This document shows, piece by piece, positions 1 through 15,600 of a stretch of DNA of 64,000 bases (position 1 is the stretch's first letter; each line of letters opens with the position of its first letter). The stretch lies in assembly GCA_963693305.1 (NCBI GenBank), contig OY855913.1, positions 5,830,201 through 5,894,200 of the forward strand. Reading direction: 5' to 3'. This stretch comes from Meandrina meandrites (taxonomy: Eukaryota > Cnidaria > Anthozoa > Scleractinia > Meandrinidae). A program made the translations under genes and the position numbers. A model generated the notes under the pieces. It saw nothing but the letters and a program-made list of their open reading frames with translations. It made no database searches and was not told where the DNA came from.

Positions 1-346
1 GAAAACAATGACAAATGAATCATGAATCATTGAGGCAAAACAAGACAGGAATTATGAATCATGAATGTCCAATGATTCTGCTTCCACCCCCGATGCTAAG
101 GTCGTTGCTAAATGAAGATTTTATATTTGTTAATGCGGAATCCTTTGAGAACGAGATTGCATTCGAACTGATAAGACTGACAGAGCCACTTTAATTTCCC
201 CAATGCAATGTAAAGGTGTTCCTTGAAATTACGATATAATTATCAATTACATTTTGATTCTAGACGGCGAAAAAAATCCTTTCTTCATGAGATAAAAGCC
301 TATCTGCGAAACTTACAGAGAATGCGCCTGAGTCACATACCATAGA

Positions 347-412
347 AGCGTCCGTACGCGCGCGTAACCCCCTAACCCGAGAACGCGAACCCACGCGCGA
401 CTCGCGGACGCT
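347..412. repeat. GC-rich inverted repeat
   Basis: GCGTCCGTACGCGCGCGT pairs imperfectly with ACGCGCGACTCGCGGACGC around a loop rich in CCCTAACCCG. Possibly a transposon end. Confidence 0.4.
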
Positions 413-2957
413 AATGAAAAGAGAACGTGGCGTCTTCACAGCTAGAAGGTGGTGGCTTGAATCAGCTGGTGCCAGCTGGATAAAACATTTTACGCGCTCT
501 TCTCGCATAGCTGATGAGGAAAGGTCATTAAACAATCTCTTTACGGTTACCACAATCACTAAAATAAATCACTGCTTGGTTGCGGCAGATATCAGTGTTA
601 GTCCTTCCGTTACCAGGGATATGGAAGCTCTTGACTCAATATTTTCGTGTGGTCTGTTTCAATGCTCTGCGCATTTTACAAATACTACTTCGGAGACTTC
701 ATTTTGCATAATGAGCAGCTGAGTTCATTGTGAAAGGAAAACGCGAGCTCTTTGTTCTGAAAAAGCAGGTAGGCAATGAATGGGCAACGAACTGCGTGAG
801 AATACAGCGCAATTAGCATATATACGGCTGCCACTTTGGCCGATACATTGACCAAATGGTCGCTTGTGCGGTGGAAAAGTTCTCATGTCTGACGCAAAAC
901 TAGGAAAAGCTGGAAAAGCGTCCACCATTAGTGCGGTTTTTGGGTTTGATAAGAGTTTACAAACCACACAGTATGTAGTTCGCGCGTCGCTTCTCTGGCA
1001 TGCGAAACACGCATGAATTCCTTGTGTAATACGTGCCAAAAGCAATTTCACGCGCGATAGAATAATTACAACAGCGGCAAAACATATTTCTTCTGAGAAA
1101 AACAACCCATTCACGCTATTTAACTGTTGAAGTGATTATTCCACGCAGCAGGCAAGTTATATCCATTCAACCTGCTCGTTTTGTTTTAGATGCCAAACTA
1201 CGCCCACGGTAGAAAACAATGAAAAGCTTGCCGCTCCATGGTGAGCCAATCAGAAGCCACCATACCCGCTGTCATGGCTACGCCAAGCACCTGCCAGTAT
1301 TTTTGTCAGGTGTGCGAGGCAAGAGAGTAATGCGTCTATATTTCCACTTAGGAAAACTTAGATTTGTACGTAATTATTGGATAGAAAATTCAAATTTAGT
1401 CCGTTTAAAAAAGCAGCAGACCAAAATTACCGTGAACCTCAAATCAGCTGCTTTCACCGGCAACGTCAGTGATGAAAATTTCATTTCTCCTTGATTATCG
1501 ATATCTCATCGATCAGACAGGTGACCGAGGCACAGACAAACACCACTCGGGGTATTATGATTTACAACTGAATTCTCGCAACTGGAATAAGAATAAATGT
1601 ATGAAAATCAGGTAAAGAGAATAGGTATTTTGATGAGCATACACTCTATAGGATGAAACTTTTCCCCAAAGATTACAGGCATTTTTTTGTCATTCGTTTT
1701 CGTTTTGGCGACAAGTTTTCTTTTCGAGTGTTTTGTCTGGGTAACAGCCAAGTTGATTTATTATGAAAATCAAATAAAAATCTTTGAATATGCATATTAC
1801 TGTATTCAAATAAAACCCAATCTTTTCCAACGTATTCTCTTTGAGTTAGCTACGGAAAAGAAAAGCTTTATGGTTGTAAAAGGATTTTAAAAGCAATATC
1901 GTCTATAAAGCCAGTTGTACCAACAATGGCGCTATAAACGTGTCACATTTATGAAAACACCTGCCTGGGAAGTGGGCGAAAAAAAATGGCTGCCTTTCAA
2001 AACGTGGACAAATGTTGACAGTGCCAATTTTTAAACTTGCAATTATTAAATGCCGCCTTTCATTTTGGATTCTCCGTCGACCTTCCCCCTCCCCGCCCTC
2101 ATACACACCCCCGCACAATATAAACAGCACCTCAGTCCCTCGGAAACGGGTCTTCACTCCAAATAGACCATAGCAGGTCATTTTTTATTTCTTCCAGTAC
2201 CTAGCACTAGACATAAAATCTCCTTACTTATTTTCGTAATTCCCTTCAACGTTAGTTCTGAGAATTTGATGGTACACCAAGACAACATTTTCTTGTTGAT
2301 GCATTCTGTATTCTTATCACCTGTCTGCCTTACAGTGTACTGGTAACGTAGGGAGAAACAAGATGTTGGACATCATTGTTCACCGTAAGGGGACATTTTG
2401 TGACCGTTTACATGAACATTAAACGACTATAATAGATTAGCAGCAACTCTGTGCCATCCTTTCTTTTCACACAACTTTTTTTATTTAAATAATAAATAAC
2501 TTCTGTTAATTTACCAAGCAGTATATACATGAGGTTTGGATATATACAATTATTTTCTTGTTAAGACTCTCTAATAAAAAAATATAAAGCCAAATGGGGC
2601 AAGTCAATATTACTACACTGTCAAACTACGATTTTTTAAAACACTCAGCATCCTGTCTCCGAGAAGTCAGTAAACCCGCAAGACGTTCGACCTTTAGATC
2701 CGAGTACGAGTAAGAGATTGAGTACGACGGAGTCAGCTTTTCAAACCTAGTGCTTTTGCTTTCGATCATTACATTTCACACCAATCTTGTACCGATAGTC
2801 TCCTTTGCAACTGGTCAGCAACAGGGAGGAGTGAAGGCCTGGGAACATAATTTCAATGAAACTGAAAAGTCGGTCGTGACTAGAATGGATACGCCAAAAT
2901 CAGAAATCCGCTCGGAGTCTGGAACCCATTTCTACGTATAATGCTACCGTCACTAAG

Positions 2958-3035
2958 AAATGAAAGCTAATCGCAAAGCAAACCAGAGTGAAACTAACCA
3001 CAAGCAAGACGGACTGCAACTAACCGCAAGCACAC
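2958..3035. repeat. Minisatellite related to 51005-51105
   Basis: Units GAAAGCTAATCGCAAAGCAA, ACCAGAGTGAAACTAACC and ACTAACCGCAAGCACAC match the block inside SRSF-B. It is preceded by GAGTACGAG-type repeats near 2700-2730. Confidence 0.55.
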
Positions 3036-3607
3036 TGAAGTGCTTGGTTTCCAGTCTCCTAGCAGATTTCTGATTTTGAGTATCCATTCTAGTCACTACC
3101 CAAAGCATCCACCCATTCACCAATCCCATCACGCATCTCGAACCAAAGTAAGTTGTTTCGTCAACATGTCGCCATCAGGTTGCGGTACGTCGCTTAGCAA
3201 CCACCTGCCAAAAACCGCGGGCTCAGTCTGCAGTCGAACAAAACACTATCCTGTGGTACACTTGTGCCTCGTGGAAAACTAAACTGGTAAATGTTAACGA
3301 ACTCGTTCGCGTCCACCTTATCCATGTTGTCTACAATCACCCCTATTTTTATTTCTTATTGGTTTTGCAAAACTTTCGTTCCCTGTCTGGGCAGCGTGAA
3401 GTCACATCCTCGAGTTTTTGTTTCATTGAACGAACTGAGCCGTTCATTTCTCTTTGCAGACTTCTCCTCAGTTCTGCTTATCGCATCCAAAAGCGCAGCA
3501 ATAAAGCAACCTTCCTTAGGACAGCCGTTGAACAGTTCTCCACTTGGTCATGTGTTCACTGCCAGCGTTCCTCCTGGTGACGATGTTTTCTACTCTCTCA
3601 AAACGCT

Positions 3608-6600
3608 CTAAGCCTCGTTTCCTCGTGTTTTGAGCTTGTTCAAGATGCGAACACAATGCTCTGACACAACACTATCGTTAGTCTGCGCAGTACTGGGAAC
3701 TGATGACACGCTGGATTGCTGACTGCTAGCGCCAGACATCCGGGATCTCTCTAGAAACCTAAGAAGCCGTTGTTGTATTCCAAGCGAAACAAGTGCCTGT
3801 AAAGAATATGGCAACAACTATAAGAAGACAAGAAAAATTTGATAGTAACGGAAGTTAATGTAAGAATAGACCATTTGACAGTTGTCTGCTCAGTAACAAG
3901 GCCTTTGAATGGTAGCGAGGCTGGAGGTGACCTTGTTTTGATACAGACCTCACTGTTTTTGTTTTGCAAATCAAGTTGTTCTGATGCTTATGGTTTACAT
4001 TTGCATGAGAAAAGCAGAGGGGTTTGTATCAATGCAAGGTCAACTCCAGCCTCGCTACCAAAGGCTAGGTTACTGAGCAGACAACTGCCAAATGGCCCAT
4101 TGCTTTGTAGCCCCCCCCCCCCCCCCCCCCCACCCATACCACCTTGCGATCAAGAGCATACTCTGCTGCTAATCAAACAAGCTGACAAACCTGTCTGCAC
4201 CGAGGGTTTCTACAGAATAGTCTCAGAGTCTTCAAAGCTGCATCTTGAGGTTCGGCGTGCCCGTCATTGCAGGCCATATCAAGAACACTAGAACATGATA
4301 AAAATCAATACGTTAAACAAGACAAGAGCGCTTTCCAGATGACTACTGCAAAACAAAAACCTAAGGTGGCTGAGAACAATTGACTACTGCAGCAGCACAT
4401 AGACACATACTAGTAAACCAATTTGACTGACTCCAAGTAAGAAACTGAAGCAAGCCGCGAAAAGCGCGGGGAATGTCGCGGGAGGTAAACTATGAAAAGT
4501 GCGGGAGACAAACCATGAAAAGTGTGGGAAATAATGTAGTCATAAAAAGCGCGGGAAATGTCGTGAGAGACAAACGATCAAAAGAGCGGGAAATGACGCA
4601 GAAGATTGGTTTTGGATTCACTCCTGATTGACTATTGTAAATAAATGTCTTTACTCTGGCCAATACTGGAGAAGACTAAGACGGATGCTTGCAAGACTTT
4701 TAAACAACCGCGACGGAGCTCTAGACTTTTAGGACAAGAAAGTCTCACCCATGTGGTGCTTGTGCCTTGATAAGCTGTTGATACAGCGAGGGCGAGTGTC
4801 TCACCATATTACCCAGAGCACCTACAAGAGAATTAAAAGAGCGAGAGAAACACAACGATACTAAATTACCATTCTCTAGACAAGATACAAGAGAGGGGCA
4901 AATCTTCGTGGAAACGTTCGGAGGGTTTCCAAGTCTTATCATCCAATCAAAAAACAGCGTGAGCATCCGTGAGTGCTTCATTGGGATACGTCATGTGACA
5001 CGTCATGTTTCTTAGCAACAATGCTCAACGCTGACCGGCAAAAACCATGGGCTTTGTCAGCTCTCGCGGAGGAGAAATTAGATCGCAAAAGTTCTCTGAT
5101 ATCCTGCGAGCGAATGTCTCTGTCCAACTATTGTTTTTCTTTCTCTAAAAAGTCCTATTGAACATATAATTAGCTGTACACAGTTCTTACCAGCGGCATT
5201 AGCTCTTGTTCTTGCCACTGAATCTGTTAACAAGTCAACCAACAGAGGTACAGCAGGGCCTAGTACCGCGTACAGTGAGTCACTGTGGTATGTAGCGTTA
5301 CCTACTGCAAAACTGGCGGTCTAAGAAAAGAAGGAGAAAAGACAATTACCGCACCATGCATAGTCATACCAGGTGCGACATTTACGGCAATTCTTCAGCG
5401 AAATACTAAGAAAGATATATCACAGTCTGTATGGGTAACAATTAACGTAGTCAAGTTTGATGTAATGTATATGAAATGATTCACCTTCGTAGTCAAGTTT
5501 CCTGAGAAAAATTGTCATTTTTTTCTTGAATGTAAAGTTTATGAGCTTACCAAAACCTTTCAGAGAATTTTATGTGCTTTCATAACTACGAAATTTTCGC
5601 ACACTCGACCAAGTGGTCAAATGGCAAAAGCTACCGCGTTTTTCCCGCCAAAAACGACATTCGTTGACACGTGCCGCACATCCTTTCACTGTTGGTAAAT
5701 CTTGTACTCCTAGTCGTTCTCGTACAAGAATCTAAAGATCTCTAACAACAACATTACAATAACAACAACACCAACAACACCAACCACAAGACAATATGTA
5801 AGCAAATCACCTTGCGAACATTAGAATCTTCACTCTTTAAACAGCTTATTAAAGTCGACAACAAGTTCGTTCTGCAAGCAAAGATGGATCATACAAACAC
5901 GTGAAGCGCTTTCAGTATAGGAAGGAAGCGAGAAAACGTAAGCGGGAGGGGAGAAGGTGCTGAAAGAAATCTCAAACAGATGAAATTTATATAAAGCATT
6001 ACTTTCACTAACTGGAATGAAAAAAAAGAAAACATACAACATACTGATGTGTTACACCAGTGAAAGAGGCATTTGAGAAGATGCCAACGTCGAAACACGT
6101 CTTCCTAACTTAAAAACGTAGCCTTATAGATCCCTATAAGTTATTCTACAGGAAAAAGAGGAAATTTTGCACGTGTTTCTAAAGAGTTTAAAAACACCCA
6201 TGAAAGTTTAACGACATTTATGAAAAAAATCTTTCTCAAATAAAAGAAACTTGGGCTTCACTCCTGAATTCTTAAGACCCCGATACAAATACCCGATCCT
6301 CCCCAATTTAAAAGAAGTAAAACAAAACAAAAAAAACAACAACAACCCTTAAATTAAACGTTTGAACGGGGCCATAATATAATAAAAGATTCATTCTTTA
6401 CCTTTGAAGGACCGGATAGAAAACGGCAGAATGCTTCAGAATGTTACCCAGCATGCCGCAGGCGTTGGCAATGATAGCAGTGTTCGGGTGTGTGAGAAGA
6501 TTGTAAAGAGGCTCGTAAGAATCTGAAAGATTAATTAAATAACAGATTACACGCGATTGCATGAAAGAGACATGTCATCTCAGACGTCTTTCGAGCGGGG

Positions 6601-9600
6601 AAAAATTGAGGGCGCCAAGAGAAACGCCTACTAACTTAGCAGAATGGGAACGAGAGCTCTCTTTTTCTAGCTTTCTTGTTCCCCCTCCCTCACTGAATCG
6701 ACGTTAAGTTATTCTGACGGAGTCCAGGTTGCAAAAATTATAATGCTGCCTCGAATCAAGGCTGTAAACCACTTAATGCATAACTAATAAAGGCAAACTG
6801 TCAGTCACAGGATCACAGGATAAATTTGGATGCTTGCGCAGACGACTATAGTTCTGTCAGATGACAAAGCCTCACAAACAATAATGTCGTATTATGCAGA
6901 TCGGAAGACACTTATTTTCACTGAATTTCAGCATTAAATTCGCAGTTTCTGGTCAAGGAAAAAATTCAGGACTGATCAAACTTACCAAAACTACCCAACA
7001 ACAAGTTTCTGCTGAACAAAACAAAACGTTTCTATGTGGGCGACGACAAATGTCTAATAATGTAACACAATGTTGTTCACAAGTAAAAACTTGTCCCGGG
7101 AGAAGAAGTGGAATGTTGTTTTGGATTAACGAAAGTAAAATTACTATTTCTCCACTGTACAAAAAGTGTACGGAACAAAGAAACTTATTTTATCGATGCT
7201 TACGTCAATTTTGTATAGAAATATAATGACAGTATGATAAAACGTCAATTTTTTCTAGTTATATTCTAAGCTTAAAAACAAAACAAGTTTAAAGCATGTT
7301 GGAACCCTAAAAGTTGAGCAAAGCAAAACAACCTAACAACAAGTTTATGTTGACCAAAACGTAACGTTTCTACGTAAATGATAAATGCCTAACAGTCTAA
7401 CGCAATGTTGTTTATAACTTAAAATTGTTGTTTTAGATTAACGAAAGTGCAATTACTATTTGTTCAATAATACACTTGAATTGAATAGAAATCTGTACAA
7501 AAAGTATCTTATATACAGAACAAAACCAATTTTGTCGACATTTACCTCAATATATCATAAACGTCAATTCTGATAGAATCAGGATTCTAAACTCTGTATA
7601 CAATTTATATAGGAACACTACAAGCAATGATATTGAGAGATTCAAGCCCGGAAATCTGCGGAAATGTGGAATAATTAAAAAAACAGAATTCTTTCAAAAG
7701 GGACTAAAATAAAACTTCAAAACAAAGCTATTAAGTGTGATAACCGTATTGAATTAAAAGGAATGTTTCACATAATCAGTTAATCGAATATAATAAATAA
7801 TAAGATGGCGTCAACGACATGTAAACCCTTGTAGCAAAAAAAAAAACAAACAAAACAAAAACAACATCGAATCCATCTCACCTCCATCGCCTTGCAGAAC
7901 TTTCGTTACCATGGAAACATACTCCGAGGAACTTCGGGCAACATGACTCAGTATCGTAATGACGTCACTTAGAAGAGTAACGGAATTTTCTGCTGACACC
8001 AGTGAAGCTAGAAAAGATTCCGCCTGAAACATAACAAACAAGTTTTTCAGTGAAACAAACGATGTGGATGAAACGTTAGAATGTGTAAGTAGTTCAAATA
8101 AAAGCTACACGAGCAGTACTTTCATGTTGTGCTTTGTATTATGCTGTACAAGGTGGTTCTTGCAATTTTTAAGCCTGTGGATGAAACCCTAGTGTGTGAC
8201 TATTCAAATAGCTATTGAGCAGTACTTTCATACTGTACTGTTTATTATGCTGTTTATTATGCTGTACAAGGTGTGGTGAAACGCCAGTGTGTGATTTCTC
8301 AAATAAAGGCTTTTGAGCAGTACTTTAATGCGGAACAGTTTGTTAAATTCTACATGTGATTTTAACTTTTAGGTCTGTGAATGAAACTCTACTGTGTGAC
8401 CATTCAAATGAAAGCTAATGTGCAGCACTTCCATGTGGTGTTGTTTACAATGCTTTACATGGTGGCTCAAAATTTTAGTCTTAGTCTATTCAAAAAAACC
8501 TTGGTACGTTACAAGCCAAACGAAAACTACTAAGTAGAGACCGACTCACCAATAGACAACCTTTACATTCAAGCATACGAAAGATGGATGTGGTCAAATT
8601 GGATCTGAACTCTTTTTACCTTTTGGTTTGTGACATCTCTTGCCAGTTGTGTAACAAAGATCTCGTCACTTAGCACCAACCGGGAAATTAGACCTGCAAT
8701 TGCAGAAAAAAAAGTACAGAAGCATAGGTAAAGATTATTTGTCCAAATGAAACGCCTTCGTAAACGTCTGTGGTAATTATTTCTAAAAGCAATTACCTGC
8801 TACTTTGGTTTTGCGTTTCTTGATCTCAACAACTGAGTCATAAAACAATTGTAGTAGGCACTACCTCTCTGGAACCTCTATTTTCATTCGCCCGCTGTAA
8901 ACACTACCTCTATTGTTGTTCAGGGCTAGGGGCATTGTTATGGCCTGTTATCATTGTTTTAAGAACTAATGAAGTAACTCGTTCCGAGAGGTAGTGGGCG
9001 ACCCAACAATTGCGACGCGAAGACTTCCACTTTGTGTTATCGCCAACAGAATAAGCAAATGTCAAGTCAAATTTGACCATAATAAAGCAGACTACATCGA
9101 GGCTTACCAAGTGAAAGATCCAAGTCTTCCATAGGCAAAAATGTAGATGAAAACTCCAGTAAGTTAGGGACTAGCCTGTACTGGTACAAAACACTGAAGA
9201 AAACAACAAAAAAAACCCAGCATTTTTAGTTTGATACATTAAACTGCTATACATGTGATGTATCACTGGGTGAGGTTACGAATTTTTAAGTTAAGGCAGA
9301 CGTGTATGGGTAGCTAACAACATAACACTTGGTCTACATATTTTCATTCTTCCTTTACCGTTTCACTCACAATAGGCCGGTTGTAGTAAAGTTCGTGCCA
9401 AATAACGACAAAAATGGTAAATAACTGAGGAAATTATCACGCGTAAATTACGCGATCTGCAGTAACGTAGAAATATGGAAATAACTTTTGAACGAGCGCG
9501 TAACTGGGCAAGATATGATAACATTTTGGCATTGATTCATTGTAGAGCAATATTCCCTTTTGCTACTTGCCTATAAAGCCTATATTTATTTGTATTTTTA

Positions 9601-12600
9601 GACCTTTTTAAACAAATTCGGCGAACCCTAAACAAAACAACACACAATTTGTTCGTCGTTATTTGGCGCGAACTTTACTACAACTACCAGGAATCTTTGC
9701 GCGTTTGACGTCATAATACAGCAGCCTATTAAAACATTTCTCAAATTTACTGCATTTACAGAAGCAAGATATCGATCAAGAAATCAAACGCAAGGCTTAC
9801 CTTTGGGTATCGTGAAGAAGATGCTCTTCCACATCTATGGCAAACGGAAAATAAAATATCTTGATGATCTGCAAAGAATTTTCCAGACAAATGAATGAAC
9901 GAAATACAAAACTACACTACATATTGATCGGGCGCTGACACTTGAAACAGCTTGTACTCGCGGCAAACACAAGTAAAAAGATAAAAAGCAGTCTAAGAAA
10001 CCTATGTGGTTTATCACACCGGCGCTGAACGTCAGTTTCCACAGAGACAATGCAAGAGTAAAGTGTCTTGCCCAAGAACACTACAGATGCAATGGCACCT
10101 GCTCGATCCGGGGTCTAATGCGCTAACCATTAGGCAGCCGCGACTCCCACTGGGTGAAGAAGTTCTCTTTCTTGCAATAAAGAATTCCCAGCTCTTTCTA
10201 CAGGGGGCCCTTACAAGTGGTGTGATTGCTTGAGTAAAGAAATGTATGAGAATATCGAAAGGGTCTTATTATTGTAAACATATTGCGAGTGATGTCTGCA
10301 TGTAAGCTCAAAATGGCGACTTTGAGAGGTTTGAAGGGTTTTGCGTGACTATTACAACATAGTACATAAAGTGACGATAAATTTACGTTTATTTTGAGCT
10401 TACATGTAGACATCACCCGCAATATTTTACTATGATAAGACCCTTTCGAAATTCTCATACATTTCTTTATATTTCGAACAAACAAACAGTCACACCACTT
10501 GCATGGGCGCCGTGTGGTTCGACCCGATTGGTTCTTGTTCTCTCGAGTGCCATGTTAAGAACAGTTGATACTTTTAACGCAGTCTAACCTTGCTTGTGAA
10601 CACAGCAAGTGCTTCTCTTCCGTCTTCCCCTTTGTTTCCATGAATAGAAGAACCTGTCAAACTAGAATATGAAAACAAGTCAAGAGATATACAGTACAGT
10701 CATTTCTCCCTTTTAAGTATACCATCACTTTTAAGGTATTTTTTTCTTCTTCTCAAAAACCAAATTATGGTCCCAAGTTCTCTAGCAAGAACTCCCTTAT
10801 ACAATAACTAACTTGACAAAAAAGGGTACTTACTGTTTAGATAGCTGCTCCACAAACGGTGTTGTAAGCATTTTGCTCAAGCATGACACTGCATGTGCTG
10901 GAGGTTCAACGAGCTTCATAATACTTTGTAGTGGTGTCTATGGAAGAAAAAATAAAACATAAGCAACGTTCTAGGTCTAGGGTACATAAAGTACTGTAAC
11001 ATTCGCACAGCAAGCCGAACATAAACCCACCCACAAATAAGCCCTCCAAATCTAAGATGCAAAAATGTTTATCTGATGATGGTAGATCTTTGTTTTTGTG
11101 TTTCATACCGTTATGTAGTATTCCTTTGTGCACCTATAATCTTTCAGGCCCCAAGCTAAGTCCGTTCCGAATATAACCCCGACCATTTTTGAAACGCAAA
11201 ATTTTCTTCGATAACAAACCCTTCCGAAAATGCCTTCACACACCTTGGTGAATAAATAGTGCGTTATACGTAACAGATGATGTAAGCCTTGACAAGACAT
11301 GACTCTCCACTGGACAACGCCCACTTTGACGTCAGATTCCTCCTCGGGCATTACTTCTATATCGCTGAAAAAGAATTAGAATAATTGTATTGTATTAAAA
11401 GCCAAGACTGAACAACGTGTTGCCACATAAGGGCGCAAAGAACGCGAAGAAACTGAGGCGGGTGTAAACGCACCTTAGAACTACTGATTCGTCCGGTGCG
11501 ATGTTCAAAACGACACCGACTGCACACCATAAACTATTCCAAATGTCGCTTTCAACTACTCGGGTAGAGGCCCTGGAGCCAGTATCCTGAAAAAAAAGGG
11601 GATTAATACGAAGCCATCTTGCAAAAGTAAGTTCACAAAACCCTGTTGAGAAACTTCTGAAGAGTACAATATTCCAAGACTCTTTATCATCAGCATTGCA
11701 TATAAAGTTCTTCTAGGCAGGGGGCGGGAGTCACAAAAATACAAAATACTCAAAACCACATCGAAAGCTGTCGGGATTACCATCGAACAAGATTACTATT
11801 TTGTCACTTCCATGTACATTTCAAAGATCTGGTAATTTTCAAGCACTTTTTCGGGCCTATGCGAACCACGTATATGATTCCTTTGAAAAGCGCATTACTG
11901 CAGATCTGAAAGACAACAGAGGACGAGTATAAAGAAACAAACCTGACTCAGACAATGCTCCAGTAATTCAACAATGCCATCCAGAAGTCCGCCATTAACA
12001 CCTACCATCATCAATGGCTTCTGAAAAAAGAATTACCCAAGCAAAAGTCAAACTAACTTTACGCTGGGCTTAAAGGGACACTATCACGGCTGATCATAGA
12101 AATTTCTACTTTCTAATTTCCTCAGTTTGTTGCCAAATGCCACCAAATACACGAATAAATTTGATAAAAAGATCCCACAAAACAAGATAGAACAGTTATT
12201 TTGAGGAAGTAGTACAGGATTGTAAGGATGGAAGTGGATTGCAATTGAGCTGCCATTTTGGTGAAAGTTTGAACCTTTCATTAGTCACTTTCTCCTCTTA
12301 GTTGATATTTCTTTGCTTTTAGCACTGTTTTAGCATTTTTCACTTCCTATTGCAAGACAGTAAAGCGCAATTATAGCAAGCTACAGGCCATTCTTATGAA
12401 ATATGATGTTTCAGGCATGACAGTGTCCCTTTAAGAAGAACATACGCAAGTTTTCTAAGATTAAGCTGAATTCAAGACACCAAGGTTCAAGCTTTGTGGC
12501 TGATTCTAAAAAACGTTTGCTTCCTCGGAGTTTGACAAAGTTATGTTCCATTAGTCTATTAAATATCGTGCTTTTATGCTAAAGTCGCTGGATATCTATA

Positions 12601-15600
12601 CAAAGGAAAGTCAAACAGATCCGAACATTTTGAAAGAAGACCAAACGAATGCGTATAAATTGATTTAAAGAGTTTTCATTGTAGTTTTTAGGAAAACCTT
12701 CACACCTGTGGCAGCCTGGCCAGAGCTGTAGAGATGACATCTAAAACCTGTTCAACTTGATCAACCAGTAATCTGGAATCTGAACTGGCAAGTTTGGCGA
12801 GTAACATGGCAGAGAGAGCTTGGATCACAAACACATGTGAGCCAGTAAAAACGGAGACAACATGATCTGAACAATCAGAAATCCTGTAAAAACAAAACAG
12901 TTATAGATGACTTACAGTGAAACGAACTCAACCGGGGCCACCCAACGTTTTTTAGCCAGTCACAAGACAAGTTCAGAACAAAAGAATTGGATTTCCTACA
13001 TCAGCGGACCAATCACAGTAAGGGGCAAATTTAACTGCTCGTTTACGAACTCCAATTCTTTCGTTTTGAGCTTGACTTGTGATTGACTAAAAAACGTTGG
13101 CAGGCCCTGATTAAGTTCGTTCCACTGTAAAGGTTGGTAAGCGCGCATAATAGTTGACAAAAGCGAACGAGAGTTGCCGAGAGCGCATGAGCCTTGCCGA
13201 GAGCGCATGAGAGTTTTCCAAGAACACAGAACAGTTGGGCAAAGGAGTTGTTGAGAGCGCACGAGAGGTGCCGAGAGCGCATAAGAGTCGACAAAAGCGA
13301 ACGAGAGTTGGCGAGAACGCACGAGCATTGCCGAGAGCGCACGAGAGTTGCCAAGAGCACAGGAGAGTTTCAGGGCGAAATGACAACGAGAGTTAAAACT
13401 CTTGATTTCTTTTGTTCTCAGCTGGCCCGGACTTAAGAATATCTTCAAAAAACCATTTTCAAGAAACAGCTAACTTACTCTGCAGGAATCTCCTCAACAT
13501 TTGCCACCATGGCACACAAAACACGCAATACACAACACGTCTCTTCGCAATCTGAATCCTTTCCACCACAACTTGTTAAATACTTGGTCAATGACGCTAT
13601 CCATTTGGACTGGCGTATAAGATGAAGGGTGAAGTCTCTAGATATCACACATAGTTCAGCAAGGAATTCCAAAACACACAGAGATGTCGTTTCATGGTGA
13701 AGAAACTGGTGTAATACATCCAAACAGTTTTCATTCGATGGCTGGAGAAGTTTCTTTCCTATAAGGCTGGATAAGTTTCGTTTTGGATTTGATTCTTTAG
13801 TTGGACCGTTCGCTGGAGTCACTAATGCACTCAATGTTGTTACAGCAACAATCTGGAGACACGTTACTCTTGTTTTGACAGACGTAGAATCTCCAATCGC
13901 CCCTATTGGTAAATTCGCACAAAAGTCAATAAAACAATAAAATCTGTGAACACTTCAACACGACTTTGTCAGAGAATTCCCCCGAGATTTGTTGGTACTC
14001 ATTTACATTCATTGAACCACAAGGGAAGTTGGTCACCATGCCTGCCGAAATCTCGCTAATGCAATTACTTTGCAAAATAAATTCACCTTTGAGTCTTTGT
14101 ACAGCGTTTGGTTCCACAAGAAGAGCTCCGATGAGGCAGTCCACACTCTTTATGTCACAAGTGACAAGATTATCATAAAACTCTTCTGATACTACAGCTC
14201 CTTGTCTGTCAATGGCATTATAAAAGTGCTGAACACACTGTTCAAAAGAAAAATAGTCAAGACATTTATTAGGGGCCGGGTTTATAGGCTCAATAGCTAT
14301 AGCTCCCCAGATAATGGTTGCTTTTGAAAATCGTTAGATAATAATAAAACCCAATATCTTTGTATCATTATATTTTAAACGGTATTAACCAGTGCATTAT
14401 GAAAATCAAATCATAGAACATCAAAGGAAGCTCTGGCTCTTTCCAAGAACAATTTCATTCCTAGTTACAGTTGCAAATAAATTGACCACACATTGACCAA
14501 ATAGTGGTGTGCTGTGTCATATGGAGTTCTCTGAGAAAAATCTCAGCTAGGTGAAGGTTTTGGAAGCTCACAAGTGTCAAACACTACTAGGTAACATTGA
14601 TATTGAAATGCAAAGGTACACCATGTAATCGAATTGTTGTACAAACCTCCAGCGTGGCTTGTCGGAGATTCAGTTCTTTGTCCTGGCCATGCTGTACAAG
14701 TGTTGGTAGAACTCCCACTAGCTTCTTTCCACAGCTCAAAAGGACAGACCTACAGAAGATACAATCATACATGTGGTAGGCAAAAAAAAAATTAATGTGT
14801 GTACGTGAAGCGCTGACACTTCTTCAGCTTACTATTAACCAATCTCGTCGGTTCACTTACTACTCACTTATCCTCTTTGTACGCCAGAGGACGCTTGAGG
14901 CCATATTCTAATTCTGATATGGTTTCTGTAATCAAAATTCTATTTTACTGTGTAGTGGGTCGGCCCTGCGCCAAACGCCCAATCTGGAGGGCCAGGGACT
15001 GCCCTTTCATCTGGCTTCTACCCTCTGACTTGCCTGGTATGATTGAATCTGCCAGGGATATTGAAATGCCAGACGGTATAACTCGTGGGTCATGGTTATA
15101 TCGTTATTATATCATTTCTTTTACCTTTCTCTGGTGGTGTCACTGCTCATGAGGATGACGTTTTCAAGGAAAGCAGTGGTCACATTCAGTAGATCCACAA
15201 TTACTTGCACTGCCCAGGGTTGCTAACAAACAAGAACAGCAAATGAATATAATCTCAGTTATTATATTTCAAAACAAACCCATGGACAGGTTTACATCCG
15301 ATCATTTGAGGTAATATTAATATTTTAATATTTAGTGCAGTTACTAGGTATAAGTAATTTGTACCTGAGAAAGCCCTTGCTTTTTGATCAACTGTATTAT
15401 AAGAGCAACATTATCCACCGGGATTCCAATTGAGCTTGAAAAGTTTAGTTTCACTTCAGGAGAGCTTAAAAATACAATAAAGGTTTCATAAAAATATGTA
15501 GTAAAATCAGTCTACCAAGAACGTTTTTTAAAGGTCAAATGAACCAAAATTTCGACATTCTTTCTTTAGCGATTTTAAAGCAACCAAACGCTAGAAGAAC

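Larger units (their letters stand above)
1..3600. other. Intergenic, no supported gene
   Basis: Downstream of STK36. All open frames are short and lack recognisable content or paired splice sites. Only the small repeats noted at 347-412 and 2700-3035 stand out. Confidence 0.6.

Noticed and set aside
9801..9834. Shorter STK36 exon starting at the ATAG before 9834
   Set aside because: It leaves the wrong phase and gives a stop in the next exon; starting at 9868 restores [10 protein letters not shown] and the family alignment.
10589..10653. STK36 exon starting at the CAG acceptor 10653
   Set aside because: Phase from the previous exon would give an unrelated frame; the TAG acceptor at 10661/10662 restores [20 protein letters not shown].
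13150..13376. Regularly spaced repeats resembling a CRISPR array
   Set aside because: The units are contiguous and diverged without unique spacers, in an animal gene intron.
12996..13448. Three overlapping frames of 90-150 codons
   Set aside because: They are translations of the 20-bp minisatellite in several phases.
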